DNA of 64,000 bases from Neisseria lactamica NS19 (GTDB lineage Bacteria > Pseudomonadota > Gammaproteobacteria > Burkholderiales > Neisseriaceae): NCBI GenBank assembly GCA_000193795.2, contig AEPI01000039.1, forward strand, positions 1 to 64,000, written 5' to 3'. The translations under genes were made by a program, and so were the position numbers. Of the stretch, positions 34,381-43,106 are shown piece after piece. The number at the start of each line of letters is the position of its first letter. The stretch's first letter is position 1. The notes under the pieces were generated by a model. That model was not told where the DNA came from and searched no databases. It saw only the letters and a list, made by a program, of their open reading frames with translations.

Positions 34381-35637
34381 ATGAACGCCGTACAACTCGA
34401 CCATACCGCCAAAGTTTTGGCTGAAATGCTGACTTTCAAACAGCCTTCCGATGCCGTCCTCTCCGCCTATTTCCGCGAACACAAAAAACTCGGCCGCCAA
34501 GACCGCCACAAAATCGCCGAAACCGCCTTTGCCGCGCTGCGACACTATCAAAAAATCAGCACTGCCCTGCGCCGTCCGCACGCGCAGCCGCGCAAAGCCG
34601 CTCTCGCCGCACTGGTTCTCGGCAGAAGCACCAACATCAGCCAAATCAAAGACCTGCTTGATGAAGAAGAAACAGAGTTCCTCGGCAATTTGAAAGCCCG
34701 TAAAACCGAGTTTTCAGACGGCCTGAATACCGCCGCAGAATTGCCGCAATGGCTGGTGGAACAACTGCAACAGCATTGGAGCGAAGAAGAAATCCTCGCC
34801 TTCGGCCGCAGCATCAACCAACCTGCCCCGCTCGACATCCGCGTCAATACCTTGAAAGGCAAACGAGATAAAGTGCTACCTCTGTTGCAAGCCGAAAGTA
34901 CCGATGCAGAAGCCACGCCTTATTCGCCTTGGGGCATCCGCCTGAAAAATAAAATTGCGCTTAACAAACACGAGTTGTTTTTAGACGGCACGCTGGAAGT
35001 CCAAGACGAAGGCAGCCAGCTGCTTGCCTTATTGGTGGGTGCAAAACGCGGCGAAATCATTGTCGATTTCTGCGCCGGCGCAGGCGGTAAAACCTTGGCT
35101 GTCGGCGCGCAAATGGCGAACAAAGGCAGAATCTACGCCTTCGACATCGCCGAAAAACGCCTTGCCAACCTCAAACCGCGCATGACCCGCGCCGGACTGA
35201 CCAATATCCACCCCGAACGCATCAGCAGCGAACACGATACCCGTATCGCCCGACTGGCAGGCAAAGCCGACCGTGTGTTGGTGGACGCGCCCTGCTCCGG
35301 TTTGGGCACGCTGCGCCGCAATCCCGACCTCAAATACCGCCAATCCGCCGAGACCGTCGCCAACCTTTTGGAACAGCAGCACAGCATCCTCGATGCCGCC
35401 TCCAAACTGGTGAAACCGCAAGGCAGGCTGGTTTACGCCACCTGCAGCGTGTTGCCGGAAGAAAACGAGTTGCAAATCGAACGTTTCCTGTCCGAACATC
35501 CCGAATTTGAACCCGTCAACTGCGCCGAACTGCTGCAAAGCCTGAAGGTCGATTTGGATACCGGAAAATACCTGCGCCTCGATTCGGCAAAACACCAAAC
35601 CGACGGCTTTTTTGCCGCCGTATTGCAACGCAAATAA
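34381..35637 (+). CDS. RsmB/NOP-family RNA (cytosine-C5)-methyltransferase
   Basis: A 418-residue SAM-dependent methyltransferase of the RsmB/RsmF (NOL1/NOP2/sun) family. The SAM-binding motif is IIVDFCAGAGGKTLAVGAQM near residues 223-242, motif IV with the first active cysteine is VLVDAPCSGLGTLRRNPDLK near 298-317, and the nucleophile cysteine is in LVYATCSVLPEEN near 352-364. An N-terminal alpha-helical domain replaces the longer NusB-like domain of classical RsmB, so it may be a shorter paralogue; the target base cannot be fixed. ATG 34381 is preceded by AAGAGAACC. A terminator and a Correia element follow. Confidence 0.85.
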   Translation: MNAVQLDHTAKVLAEMLTFKQPSDAVLSAYFREHKKLGRQDRHKIAETAFAALRHYQKISTALRRPHAQPRKAALAALVLGRSTNISQIKDLLDEEETEFLGNLKARKTEFSDGLNTAAELPQWLVEQLQQHWSEEEILAFGRSINQPAPLDIRVNTLKGKRDKVLPLLQAESTDAEATPYSPWGIRLKNKIALNKHELFLDGTLEVQDEGSQLLALLVGAKRGEIIVDFCAGAGGKTLAVGAQMANKGRIYAFDIAEKRLANLKPRMTRAGLTNIHPERISSEHDTRIARLAGKADRVLVDAPCSGLGTLRRNPDLKYRQSAETVANLLEQQHSILDAASKLVKPQGRLVYATCSVLPEENELQIERFLSEHPEFEPVNCAELLQSLKVDLDTGKYLRLDSAKHQTDGFFAAVLQRK

Positions 35638-35652
35638 ACCGGTTTAAACAAA

Positions 35653-35690
35653 ATGCCGTCCGAACCCTTTTTAAAGCGTTCAGACGGCAT
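35653..35690. terminator. Terminator after the rsmB-like gene
   Basis: ATGCCGTCCGAA and TTCAGACGGCAT (one mismatch) with a 14-base loop, 15 bases after the stop codon. Confidence 0.7.
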
Positions 35691-35699
35691 TTCATCAAT

Positions 35700-35854
35700 T
35701 ATAGTGGATTAACAAAAACCAGTACGGCGTTGCCTCGCCTTAGCTCAAAGAGAACAATTCTCTAAGGTGCTGAAGCACCAAGTGAATCGGTTCCGTACTA
35801 TTTGTACTGTCTGCGGCTTCGTCGCCTTGTCCTGATTTTTGTTAATCCACTATA
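35700..35854. repeat. Correia repeat enclosed element, full length (155 bp)
   Basis: It starts TATAGTGGATTAAC and ends GTTAATCCACTATA, perfect 14-base inverted termini. The body carries the conserved CCAGTACGGCGTTGCCTCG and GTACTGTCTGCGGCTTCG segments. It includes the central block of about 50 bases (with GGTGCT-GA-AGCACC) that known full-length elements use for IHF binding. The flanking TA is the usual target duplication. Confidence 0.9.
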
Positions 35855-35997
35855 AAAATATCAAAATACCGCAGATTCAACCGATTCAACACCAAAGGCA
35901 GAATCACGCGTCTCATCGGATTTTATACGCGCCGGGCTGCAATTTTCTTTTTCTTTGTCGAAATATACGGTAGCATAAGCATATTCCAATGATATTT

Positions 35998-36027
35998 TTG
36001 GGAATCTGTTTTACCCCAATATATAAA
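35998..36027 (+). promoter_or_regulatory. Candidate promoter of the DUF4124 gene
   Basis: TTGGGA at 35998-36003, an 18-base spacer, and TATAAA at 36022-36027, about 105 bases before the gene at 36135. The remainder of the 35855-36134 gap shows nothing else recognisable. Confidence 0.4.
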
Positions 36028-36134
36028 GCACCATATAAGGCGGAGCTTCTTCCCCACTTTGACCCGAACCCGGAAAAGACACCGCTGGAGCCGGTCATGA
36101 TTCTGCCCGGCAGCCAACCATCAAGGAAACCCTA

Positions 36135-36569
36135 ATGAACTTTTCTTTATCCGTCATCACATTTGCCCTCGCCTCTTTCCTGACCATCCCGCCTGCCGGA
36201 GCCGCCGTCTTTACCTGGAAGGACGGCGGCGGCAACAGCTATTCGGATGTGCCGAAACAGCTTCATCCCGACCAAAGCCAAATCTTAAACCTGCGGACGC
36301 GCCAAACCAAACCGGCGGTCAAACCCGCCCAAGCCGACGTAGGGAAGCGCACAGACGGCGCGGCACAGGAAAACAATCCCGACACTGCCGAGAAAAACCG
36401 GCAGCTTGAGGAAGAAAAGAAAAGAATTGCCGAAACCGAACGGCAGAACAAAGAAGAAAACTGCCGGATTTCAAAAATGAACCTGAAGGCGGTGGGAAAT
36501 TCAAATGCAAAAAACAAGGATGATTTGATTCGGAAATACAATAACGATGTGAACAAATACTGCCGTTAA
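36135..36569 (+). CDS. DUF4124 domain exported protein
   Basis: A 144-residue exported protein. Residues 1-23 are a signal peptide (VITFALASFLTIPPAGAA). A DUF4124 motif follows directly (VFTWKDGGGNSYSDVPKQ), then a charged coiled-coil stretch (EKNRQLEEEKKRIAETERQNK). The C-terminal end has a cysteine pair (NCRISK and KYCR) that could form a disulfide. DUF4124 proteins are periplasmic with no defined activity. Single gene with AAGGAAAC upstream of the ATG and an uptake sequence just after. Confidence 0.85.
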   Translation: MNFSLSVITFALASFLTIPPAGAAVFTWKDGGGNSYSDVPKQLHPDQSQILNLRTRQTKPAVKPAQADVGKRTDGAAQENNPDTAEKNRQLEEEKKRIAETERQNKEENCRISKMNLKAVGNSNAKNKDDLIRKYNNDVNKYCR

Positions 36570-36617
36570 TCAGCCCTAGCGCAAACCCGATGCCGTCTGA
36601 AACGGCACGGGGTTTGT

Positions 36618-37961
36618 TTATTTCTGCCAGTAGGTTTTAACGTTGACGAACTCGTACAGCCCGAATTCGGACAATTCGCGCCCGTAACCGGAATCTTTGA
36701 CTCCGCCGAAAGGCAGGCGCAAATCGCTGCTGGTATGGCGGTTGATGAATACCGATCCCGCCTGTATTTTTTCGGCAAACCGCCAGGCGCGTTCAGTATC
36801 GGCGGTATAAATGCAGGCGCCGAGCCCGAATGGGGAATCATTGGCAAGGGCGATGGCGTGTTCTTCGTTTTCGGCACGCAAAATCAGGGCCACGGGGCCG
36901 AATACTTCTTCATGCCAAACCCTACAGGCAGGATTTACCCTGTCTAAAACAGTCGCGGGGTAGAACCATCCCGGCCCCTGTGGAACTTTGCCCCCGGTCA
37001 GGCACACCGCGCCGTTTGAAACGGCGTCTTCGACCTGCTCGTGAACCCGGTTCCGCAAATCTTCGCGGTGCAGCGGTGCAAGCGTGGTATCGGGATGTTT
37101 GGGGTCGCCCATTTTCAATTTGGAGCATTCGGCGAGAAACAGCGGAATAAAGCGGTCGGCTACTGCTTCAGTTACGATGATGCGTTTGGCGGCGTTGCAC
37201 GATTGCCCCGCATCGCGGAAACGGGAATAACAGGCTTCTGCGGCGGCGCGTTCCAAATCGGCATCGGGCATCACGATAAAGGCGTTGCTGCCGCCGAGCT
37301 CCAACACGGTTTTCTTGAGGTTTGCGCCCGCGTGTGCCGCAAGGATGCGCCCCGTATGCGTCGAACCGGTAAACGCCATCGCATCGGTGTGTTCGATGGC
37401 TTTGAGTGTGTCCGCCTCATCCAGCCACGCGCCTGCCAAAGGAATGCCGTCTGAAACCAAATCGAACAACGCCTGACTAACACGCGCCACGCTGGGCGCG
37501 GGTTTGACGGCGCACGCGTTGCCCGCGCAAACGGCAGGTACGGCAAAGCGTAATACCTGCCAGACGGGGTAATTCCAAGGCATGACGGCAAACACCACGC
37601 CCAAAGGCTCAAACCTTACCTGACTCAAACTCGCCTGCGTCGCAATGGTTTTGTGGGCAAGCAGTTCGGGGGCGAGGCGGGCGTAATAGCGTATCAGCTC
37701 GATAGACTTGCCGATTTCCGCACGGCATTCGTGCAGGCAGCGTCCGACTTCTTCGCACACCATTTCCGCAAAACGCTCTTTCTCCGCCTCCAAACGGCCG
37801 GCAAATTTTTGCAGACGCGCGGCACGTTCGGTTACGCCCAGTTGCGCGAACGCCCCGCCGCGCATTTTCAAATCCGCCAGTTGCCGTTCAAACTCCGCAT
37901 AATCTTGAGCAGGGCGGCGGTAAAGCGTTTCGCCCGTAAATACATTGACACTGTGAAACAT
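36618..37961 (-). CDS. NAD(P)-dependent aldehyde dehydrogenase, succinate-semialdehyde type
   Basis: A 447-residue aldehyde dehydrogenase. The catalytic glutamate is in VLELGGSNAFIV near residues 218-229 and the catalytic cysteine in RFRDAGQSCNAAKRI near 245-259. NAD-binding phrases VMPWNYPVWQVLRFAVPA and FTGSTHTGRILAA are present. The shape and the short N-terminus match the Sad/YneI-type succinate-semialdehyde dehydrogenases, so oxidation of succinate semialdehyde to succinate is likely, but the substrate is inferred. Its start lies four bases after the marC stop on the same strand, so the two are probably co-transcribed. Confidence 0.85.
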   Translation of the reverse strand: MFHSVNVFTGETLYRRPAQDYAEFERQLADLKMRGGAFAQLGVTERAARLQKFAGRLEAEKERFAEMVCEEVGRCLHECRAEIGKSIELIRYYARLAPELLAHKTIATQASLSQVRFEPLGVVFAVMPWNYPVWQVLRFAVPAVCAGNACAVKPAPSVARVSQALFDLVSDGIPLAGAWLDEADTLKAIEHTDAMAFTGSTHTGRILAAHAGANLKKTVLELGGSNAFIVMPDADLERAAAEACYSRFRDAGQSCNAAKRIIVTEAVADRFIPLFLAECSKLKMGDPKHPDTTLAPLHREDLRNRVHEQVEDAVSNGAVCLTGGKVPQGPGWFYPATVLDRVNPACRVWHEEVFGPVALILRAENEEHAIALANDSPFGLGACIYTADTERAWRFAEKIQAGSVFINRHTSSDLRLPFGGVKDSGYGRELSEFGLYEFVNVKTYWQK

Positions 37962-37965
37962 CGAA

Positions 37966-38619
37966 TCAACCTGCCAGTTGCGGGAATATCGTTTTCAGTC
38001 CCGACACAATAATCTCCACCGATACCGCCGCCAGCATCATACCCATAATGCGGTTTAAAATCGTCAGCCCCGTCGTGCCCAGCAGGCGGCTGACCTTCCC
38101 GGCAACGATTAAAATGGCATAACAAATCGCACTGACCACCAAACCGGCCACGATAATCAGCGCGATATCGCTGTACGTTTTGGCTGCCGAAGCGTAAATA
38201 ATCACGGTCGAAATACCGCCCGGGCCGATGGTGATCGGTATGGCGATGGGCACGACGGCAATCGCTCCGGCATTGCGGGCGGGGCGCGCCTGCCCCGTGT
38301 CCGGCTGCGCGCCGAGATTCTGCTTGGCGGGATTGTCGTTGCCGTTCATCATCGAAATGGCGATCAGCAGCACCAAAATCCCGCCGCCGACCTGAAACGA
38401 ACCGACGCTGATGCCCAAAACCTTCAACAGCGCACCGCCGATCAGCGCAAATACCGCAATCACGGCAAACACGGCGACAGCAGCCGTCCGCGCGACCTTC
38501 CTGCGCTCCTTCGTGCTGTGCCCGTTGGTCAGGTCAAGGTAAAGCGACAACGCGCTAAACGGATTAATCAGCACCAAAAAAGCCACAATCAACTTGCCGA
38601 TTTCCATACCCAATCCCAT
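37966..38619 (-). CDS. MarC family integral membrane protein
   Basis: A 217-residue inner-membrane protein with six hydrophobic helices. MarC-family phrases are LIVAFLVLINPFSALSLYLDL at the N-terminus, GGILVLLIAISMMNG near residues 78-92, VVPIAIPITIGPGGISTVI near 121-139 and ILNRIMGMMLAAVSVEIIVSG in the last helix. The family's transport role is not known; the link to multiple antibiotic resistance in E. coli was not upheld. ATG 38619 is used because GGAGGGGG lies just before it. First gene of a probable pair with the aldehyde dehydrogenase; divergent from gatC. Confidence 0.88.
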   Translation of the reverse strand: MGLGMEIGKLIVAFLVLINPFSALSLYLDLTNGHSTKERRKVARTAAVAVFAVIAVFALIGGALLKVLGISVGSFQVGGGILVLLIAISMMNGNDNPAKQNLGAQPDTGQARPARNAGAIAVVPIAIPITIGPGGISTVIIYASAAKTYSDIALIIVAGLVVSAICYAILIVAGKVSRLLGTTGLTILNRIMGMMLAAVSVEIIVSGLKTIFPQLAG

Positions 38620-38667
38620 TATTTCCCCCTCCTTCAAACCCGTGCGGCAGGCATCCGATGCTGCAAA

Positions 38668-38698
38668 TTGCCGCCGCAACGGATTTTTCCGTTATAAT
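38668..38698 (+). promoter_or_regulatory. Candidate gatC promoter
   Basis: A perfect TATAAT at 38693-38698 lies about 70 bases before gatC. The best -35 is TTGCCG at 38668-38673 with a 19-base spacer, longer than ideal. Confidence 0.45.
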
Positions 38699-38769
38699 TA
38701 AAAATTCAAGCAATACGCCCCATCATACCCGAACGACGGTATCTTTACCATCAGACAAGGATGCTTTTC

Positions 38770-39060
38770 ATGGCACTGACACTTGCCGACGTAGACAAAA
38801 TCGCCCGACTCTCCCGACTGCACCTGACTGCGGAAGAAAAAGAAAAATCGCTTCAAGAATTAAACGACATCTTCGCTATGGTCGAACAGATGCAAAACAT
38901 CGACACAGACGGTATCGAACCGATGGCGCACCCGCACGAGGCCGCCCTGCGCCTGCGCGAAGACGAAGTAACCGAAACCGACCGCGCCGCCGAATATCAG
39001 GCGGTCGCACCGGAAGTACGCAACCGCCTGTACATCGTACCGCAAGTTATCGAAGAATAA
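38770..39060 (+). CDS. gatC: Asp/Glu-tRNA amidotransferase subunit C
   Basis: Small stabilising subunit of GatCAB, which converts Glu-tRNA-Gln and Asp-tRNA-Asn to the amide forms. The 96-residue product has the family pattern LADVDKIARLSRLHLTAEEK at the start, ELNDIFAMVEQM in the middle and the aspartate/proline-rich MAHPHEAALRLREDEV segment. ATG 38770 is preferred to 38761 because ACAAGGATG lies at the right distance before it. First gene of the gat cluster, with a hairpin of degenerate uptake sequences before gatA. Confidence 0.95.
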   Translation: MALTLADVDKIARLSRLHLTAEEKEKSLQELNDIFAMVEQMQNIDTDGIEPMAHPHEAALRLREDEVTETDRAAEYQAVAPEVRNRLYIVPQVIEE

Positions 39061-39122
39061 TCCGAATACGCTTCAGACGGCATCAAAAATACCGCCTGAA
39101 ACCCTTTAGGGATGGAAGATTT

Positions 39123-40568
39123 ATGACCCAATATACATTGAAACAGGCGGGCAGCCTGTTGCAGTCCAAACAGATTTCCGCCGTCGAACTGGCAAACGAA
39201 TACCTCGCCGCCATCGCCGAAAAAAATCCCGCCCTCAACGGCTACATCACGCTGAACCCCGAAAAAACCCTCGCCGAAGCCCGCGCCGCCGACGAACGTA
39301 TCGCGCAGGGCAACGCCTCCGCGCTTACCGGCGTGCCCGTCGCCTACAAAGATATTTTCTGCCAAACCGGCTGGCGCAGCGCGTGCGCGTCCAAAATGCT
39401 CGACAACTTCATCTCCCCCTACACCGCGACCGTCGTCCAAAACCTGCTCGACGAAGGTATGGTAACGCTCGGACGCACCAATATGGACGAGTTCGCTATG
39501 GGTTCGACCAATGAAAACTCGTTCTACGGCGCGACCAAAAACCCGTGGAATCCCGAACACGTCCCCGGCGGCTCTTCCGGCGGTTCGGCTGTCGTCGTTG
39601 CCGCACGCCTCGCCCCTGCCGCGCTCGGTTCGGACACGGGCGGCTCCATCCGCCAACCCGCATCGCACTGCGGCATTACCGGCATCAAACCCACATACGG
39701 CACGGTTTCCCGCTTCGGTATGGTCGCCTACGCCTCCAGCTTCGACCAGGCCGGCCCGATGGCGCAAACTGCCGAAGACTGCGCGATTCTGTTGAATGCA
39801 ATGACAGGTTTCGACCCCAAAGACTCCACCAGTCTCGAACGTGAAAAAGAAGACTACACCCGAGATTTGAACCAACCGCTCAAAGGCGTGAAAATCGGTC
39901 TGCCCAAAGAATATTTCGGCGAAGGCAACAGCGCCGATGTTCAGACGGCATTGCAAAACACCATTGATTTGCTGAAAACCCAAGGCGCGGAATTGGTCGA
40001 AGTTTCCCTGCCGCAAACCAAGCTGTCCATCCCCGCCTACTACGTCCTCGCCTCCGCAGAAGCCGGCACCAACCTTTCACGTTACGACGGCGTACGTTAC
40101 GGACACCGTGCCGCCCAATTCGGCGATTTGGAAGAAATGTACGGCAAAACCCGCGCCGAAGGTTTCGGCAGCGAAGTCAAACGCCGCATCATGATCGGCA
40201 CTTATGTACTGTCGCACGGCTACTACGATGCCTACTATCTCAAAGCCCAAAAACTGCGCCGCCTCGTTGCCGATGATTTTCAGACGGCATTTGCACGGTG
40301 CGACCTCATCCTCGCGCCGACCGCGCCCACTGCAGCCCCAAAAATCGGAGCGGATGCTTCGCCGGTTGAAACCTACTTGAGCGACATTTACACCATCGCC
40401 GTCAACCTCGCCGGACTGCCCGCATTGACCCTGCCCGCAGGCTTCAGCGACGGCGGACTGCCCGTCGGCGTTCAGCTTATCGGCAACTATTTCTCCGAAG
40501 CCAAAATCCTCGGTGCGGCGCATCAAATCCAACTCAACAGCGATTGGCATCAAAAAACCTGTAAATAA
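39123..40568 (+). CDS. gatA: Asp/Glu-tRNA amidotransferase subunit A
   Basis: The glutaminase subunit of GatCAB, supplying ammonia by an amidase-signature mechanism. The 481-residue product has the catalytic lysine in PVAYKDIFCQTG near residue 78 and the Ser-cisSer-Lys triad region PGGSSGGSAVVVAARLAPAA plus GSDTGGSIRQPA near residues 150-185. GGGATGG precedes the ATG. A hairpin (AAATTCCG and CGGAATTT near 40581-40601) follows the stop, so transcription may pause before the next gene. Confidence 0.97.
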   Translation: MTQYTLKQAGSLLQSKQISAVELANEYLAAIAEKNPALNGYITLNPEKTLAEARAADERIAQGNASALTGVPVAYKDIFCQTGWRSACASKMLDNFISPYTATVVQNLLDEGMVTLGRTNMDEFAMGSTNENSFYGATKNPWNPEHVPGGSSGGSAVVVAARLAPAALGSDTGGSIRQPASHCGITGIKPTYGTVSRFGMVAYASSFDQAGPMAQTAEDCAILLNAMTGFDPKDSTSLEREKEDYTRDLNQPLKGVKIGLPKEYFGEGNSADVQTALQNTIDLLKTQGAELVEVSLPQTKLSIPAYYVLASAEAGTNLSRYDGVRYGHRAAQFGDLEEMYGKTRAEGFGSEVKRRIMIGTYVLSHGYYDAYYLKAQKLRRLVADDFQTAFARCDLILAPTAPTAAPKIGADASPVETYLSDIYTIAVNLAGLPALTLPAGFSDGGLPVGVQLIGNYFSEAKILGAAHQIQLNSDWHQKTCK

Positions 40569-40700
40569 AATCATCTTAAAAAATTCCGCCCTCCGGAATT
40601 TAAAACAATTTGAAAAGGTTATATGGAATAATTCTTACACCATGCATATCGGTTGCACGCTGTAATACTCCGTAAACAATTATGCTTATGTTGGACACCT

Positions 40701-41570
40701 ATGACGACCCGCTATACCTTTCCCGGTTTTAAGGAAATATTTACAACCTCTTCGTATTATGGATTTAGGCATTTAAAATTCAGAATACGCTGCTTGGCCG
40801 CACTTCCTCAAATTAAACAATTTGAAAATTTCATCAATGTCTCCCCATGCTGGCGCACTTTTTTCCAAAAGTTTGCAGCAGTAAGCTATCCGTTGATACA
40901 TACCTACTTGGACAAGAGGTTTATCTTTGCATCAGACCGTTTGGAGGCATTAATCACCGATTTGACAAGGGCGGAAAAGTTATTCAGTTCTTCTGTAATT
41001 GAAAAATTCAACCAGGAACAACCTTATGTTTTAGCCCAAATAACCGATCATTTAACCTTGCAGCTGAATCGCAACGACCTCTGCAGCAATGAAGGTTTTT
41101 GGGCTGTTTCCTTGAGGGACGAGTCAGGGAAACGCCTTTACACGTCGACATTTGCTTTCACAAAAGACAACGGGCTGCTCATTACTTCGGTACAGGGTCC
41201 CTCCGGTGAAGACGCAAAAGACATCGTGCGCTCTTTAACCAAAACCATGCACGGTCTGCGCCCGCAGCAATTCATGATTATCGTTTTACAACTGCTGGCC
41301 GCGCGTTTTGGGATTAACAGCCTGCTTGGGATTTCACAAGAACATCATGTTAAAATCCGCTGGAAATTAAAAAAAAGGGTGTTAATTAATTACAATGAGT
41401 TTTGGCAGTCTGTCCAAGGACAAAAACTAAGCAACGGTTATTGGTCTCTTCCGCAAAGCTTCCCTAGGAAATCAGAAACAGAAATAGAGAGCAAAAAACG
41501 TTCGATGTATAGGAAACGCCATCAAATGCTCGATGATATCGAGAATTCCATTAATCAGAAATTTGTTTGA
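40701..41570 (+). CDS. VirK/YbjX (DUF535) family protein
   Basis: A 289-residue protein of the DUF535 family, which includes VirK of Shigella and YbjX of Salmonella/E. coli; roles in virulence and peptide resistance have been reported but the activity is unknown. Family phrases are GFRHLKFRIRCLAALPQIKQ in parts near residues 20-40, LTLQLNRNDLCSNEGFWAVSL, SVQGPSGEDAKDIVRSLTK, LRPQQFMIIVLQLLAARFG and the final RKRHQMLDDIE. It lies between gatA and gatB, an unusual place, with lower GC than its neighbours and few uptake sequences, so it looks acquired. ATG 40701 is chosen on family length; ATG 40653 would add 16 residues. gatB starts 13 bases after it. Confidence 0.82.
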   Translation: MTTRYTFPGFKEIFTTSSYYGFRHLKFRIRCLAALPQIKQFENFINVSPCWRTFFQKFAAVSYPLIHTYLDKRFIFASDRLEALITDLTRAEKLFSSSVIEKFNQEQPYVLAQITDHLTLQLNRNDLCSNEGFWAVSLRDESGKRLYTSTFAFTKDNGLLITSVQGPSGEDAKDIVRSLTKTMHGLRPQQFMIIVLQLLAARFGINSLLGISQEHHVKIRWKLKKRVLINYNEFWQSVQGQKLSNGYWSLPQSFPRKSETEIESKKRSMYRKRHQMLDDIENSINQKFV

Positions 41571-41582
41571 GAAAGCTTCAAC

Positions 41583-43013
41583 ATGACCTGGGAAACCGTA
41601 ATCGGCTTGGAAATCCATGTCCAATTGAACACCAAATCCAAAATCTTCAGCGGTGCATCGACCGCATTCGGCGCAGAACCCAACGCACACGCCGGCGTAG
41701 TGGAATGCGCGCTGCCGGGCGTACTGCCGGTAATGAACCGAGAAGTCGTTGAAAAAGCCATTAAATTAGGCTTGGCTTTGGATGCGAAAATCAATCAGAA
41801 AAACGTGTTCGACCGCAAAAACTACTTTTACCCCGACTTGCCCAAAGGCTATCAAATCAGCCAGTTGGATTTGCCGATTGTCGAACACGGCAAATTGGAA
41901 ATCGTGGTCGGCAACGATGTGAAAACCATCAACGTAACTCGCGCGCACATGGAAGAAGACGCGGGCAAATCCATGCACGAGGGCTTGAACGGAGCGACCG
42001 GTATCGACTTGAACCGCGCCGGCACGCCGTTGTTGGAAGTCGTATCCGAACCCGAAATGCGTTCCGCCGCCGAAGCCGTTGCCTACGCCAAAGCCTTACA
42101 CAGCTTGGTAACCTGGCTGGACATCTGCGACGGCAATATGGCGGAAGGCTCGTTCCGCGTTGATGCCAACGTATCCGTCCGTCCGAAAGGTCAAGAAGAA
42201 TTCGGCACGCGCCGCGAGATTAAAAACCTCAATTCCTTCCGTTTCTTGGAGCAGGCGATTAATTACGAAGTAGAAGCGCAAATCGAGATTTTGGAAGACG
42301 GCGGCAAAGTGCAACAGGCAACCATGTTGTTTGACCCGGAAAAAGGCGAAACCCGCGTGATGCGTTTGAAAGAAGACGCGCACGACTACCGCTACTTCCC
42401 CGACCCCGATTTGCTGCCCGTCATCATTTCAGACGACAGGTTGCAAAAAGCCAAAGCAGAAATGCCCGAGCTGCCGAAAGAAATGGCGGCACGTTTCGTG
42501 GCGGATTACGGCGTGTCCGAATACGACGCGCGCCTGCTTACCGCAAGCCGCGCACAGGCTGCCTATTTTGAAGAAGCCGCCAAAGAAAGCGGACAGGGCA
42601 AGCCGACTGCCAACTGGATGAACGGCGAACTCGCCGCCGCGCTGAACAAAGCCGGCTTGGAACTTGCCGACAGCCCGATTACCGCCCCGCGCCTCGCCGC
42701 ACTGGTAGGCAAAATCGCCGACGGCACATTAAGCGGAAAACTGGCGAAAAAAGCCTTTGAAGCCATGTGGGCAGAACCCGAAGCCACCATCGCCGAAATC
42801 ATTGAAAAACACGGTTTGCAGCAGATGACCGACACCGGCGCGATTGAAGCGATGGTGGACGAAGTGCTGGCAAACAACGCCAAAGCCGTGGAACAATTCA
42901 AATCCGGCAACGAAAAAGCCCTGAATGCGATTGTGGGGCAAGTAATGAAGGCCAGCAAAGGCAAAGCCAACCCCGCGCAGGTGCAGGAGCTGATCAAAGC
43001 CAAACTTGCCTGA
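41583..43013 (+). CDS. gatB: Asp/Glu-tRNA amidotransferase subunit B
   Basis: The subunit that activates misacylated tRNA and receives ammonia from GatA. The 476-residue product is full length. It opens with WETVIGLEIHVQLNTKSK and has the signature FDRKNYFYPDLPKGYQISQ near residues 75-93, the metal/ATP-site acidic stretch THMEEDAGK-like (RAHMEEDAGKSMH) near 121-133, and NLNSFRFLEQAINYE near 215-229. The C-terminal YqeY-like tail (GNEKALNAIVGQVMKASKGKA) binds the tRNA elbow. The start is preceded by GAGAAAG. Confidence 0.97.
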   Translation: MTWETVIGLEIHVQLNTKSKIFSGASTAFGAEPNAHAGVVECALPGVLPVMNREVVEKAIKLGLALDAKINQKNVFDRKNYFYPDLPKGYQISQLDLPIVEHGKLEIVVGNDVKTINVTRAHMEEDAGKSMHEGLNGATGIDLNRAGTPLLEVVSEPEMRSAAEAVAYAKALHSLVTWLDICDGNMAEGSFRVDANVSVRPKGQEEFGTRREIKNLNSFRFLEQAINYEVEAQIEILEDGGKVQQATMLFDPEKGETRVMRLKEDAHDYRYFPDPDLLPVIISDDRLQKAKAEMPELPKEMAARFVADYGVSEYDARLLTASRAQAAYFEEAAKESGQGKPTANWMNGELAAALNKAGLELADSPITAPRLAALVGKIADGTLSGKLAKKAFEAMWAEPEATIAEIIEKHGLQQMTDTGAIEAMVDEVLANNAKAVEQFKSGNEKALNAIVGQVMKASKGKANPAQVQELIKAKLA

Positions 43014-43021
43014 TAAGCAAG

Positions 43022-43059
43022 ATGCCGTCTGAAATCCAAATCCGACGTTCAGACGGCAT
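43022..43059. terminator. Terminator after gatB
   Basis: ATGCCGTCTGAA at 43022-43033 and TTCAGACGGCAT at 43048-43059 with a 14-base loop and TTT after, closing the gat cluster. Confidence 0.75.
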
Positions 43060-43106
43060 TTTCACAGCCTGAACACACATTAAAACAGCATAAAAAACAA
43101 TATTCT

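Noticed and set aside
38997..40016. A long frame antisense to gatA
   Set aside because: No motifs; gatA itself is certain.
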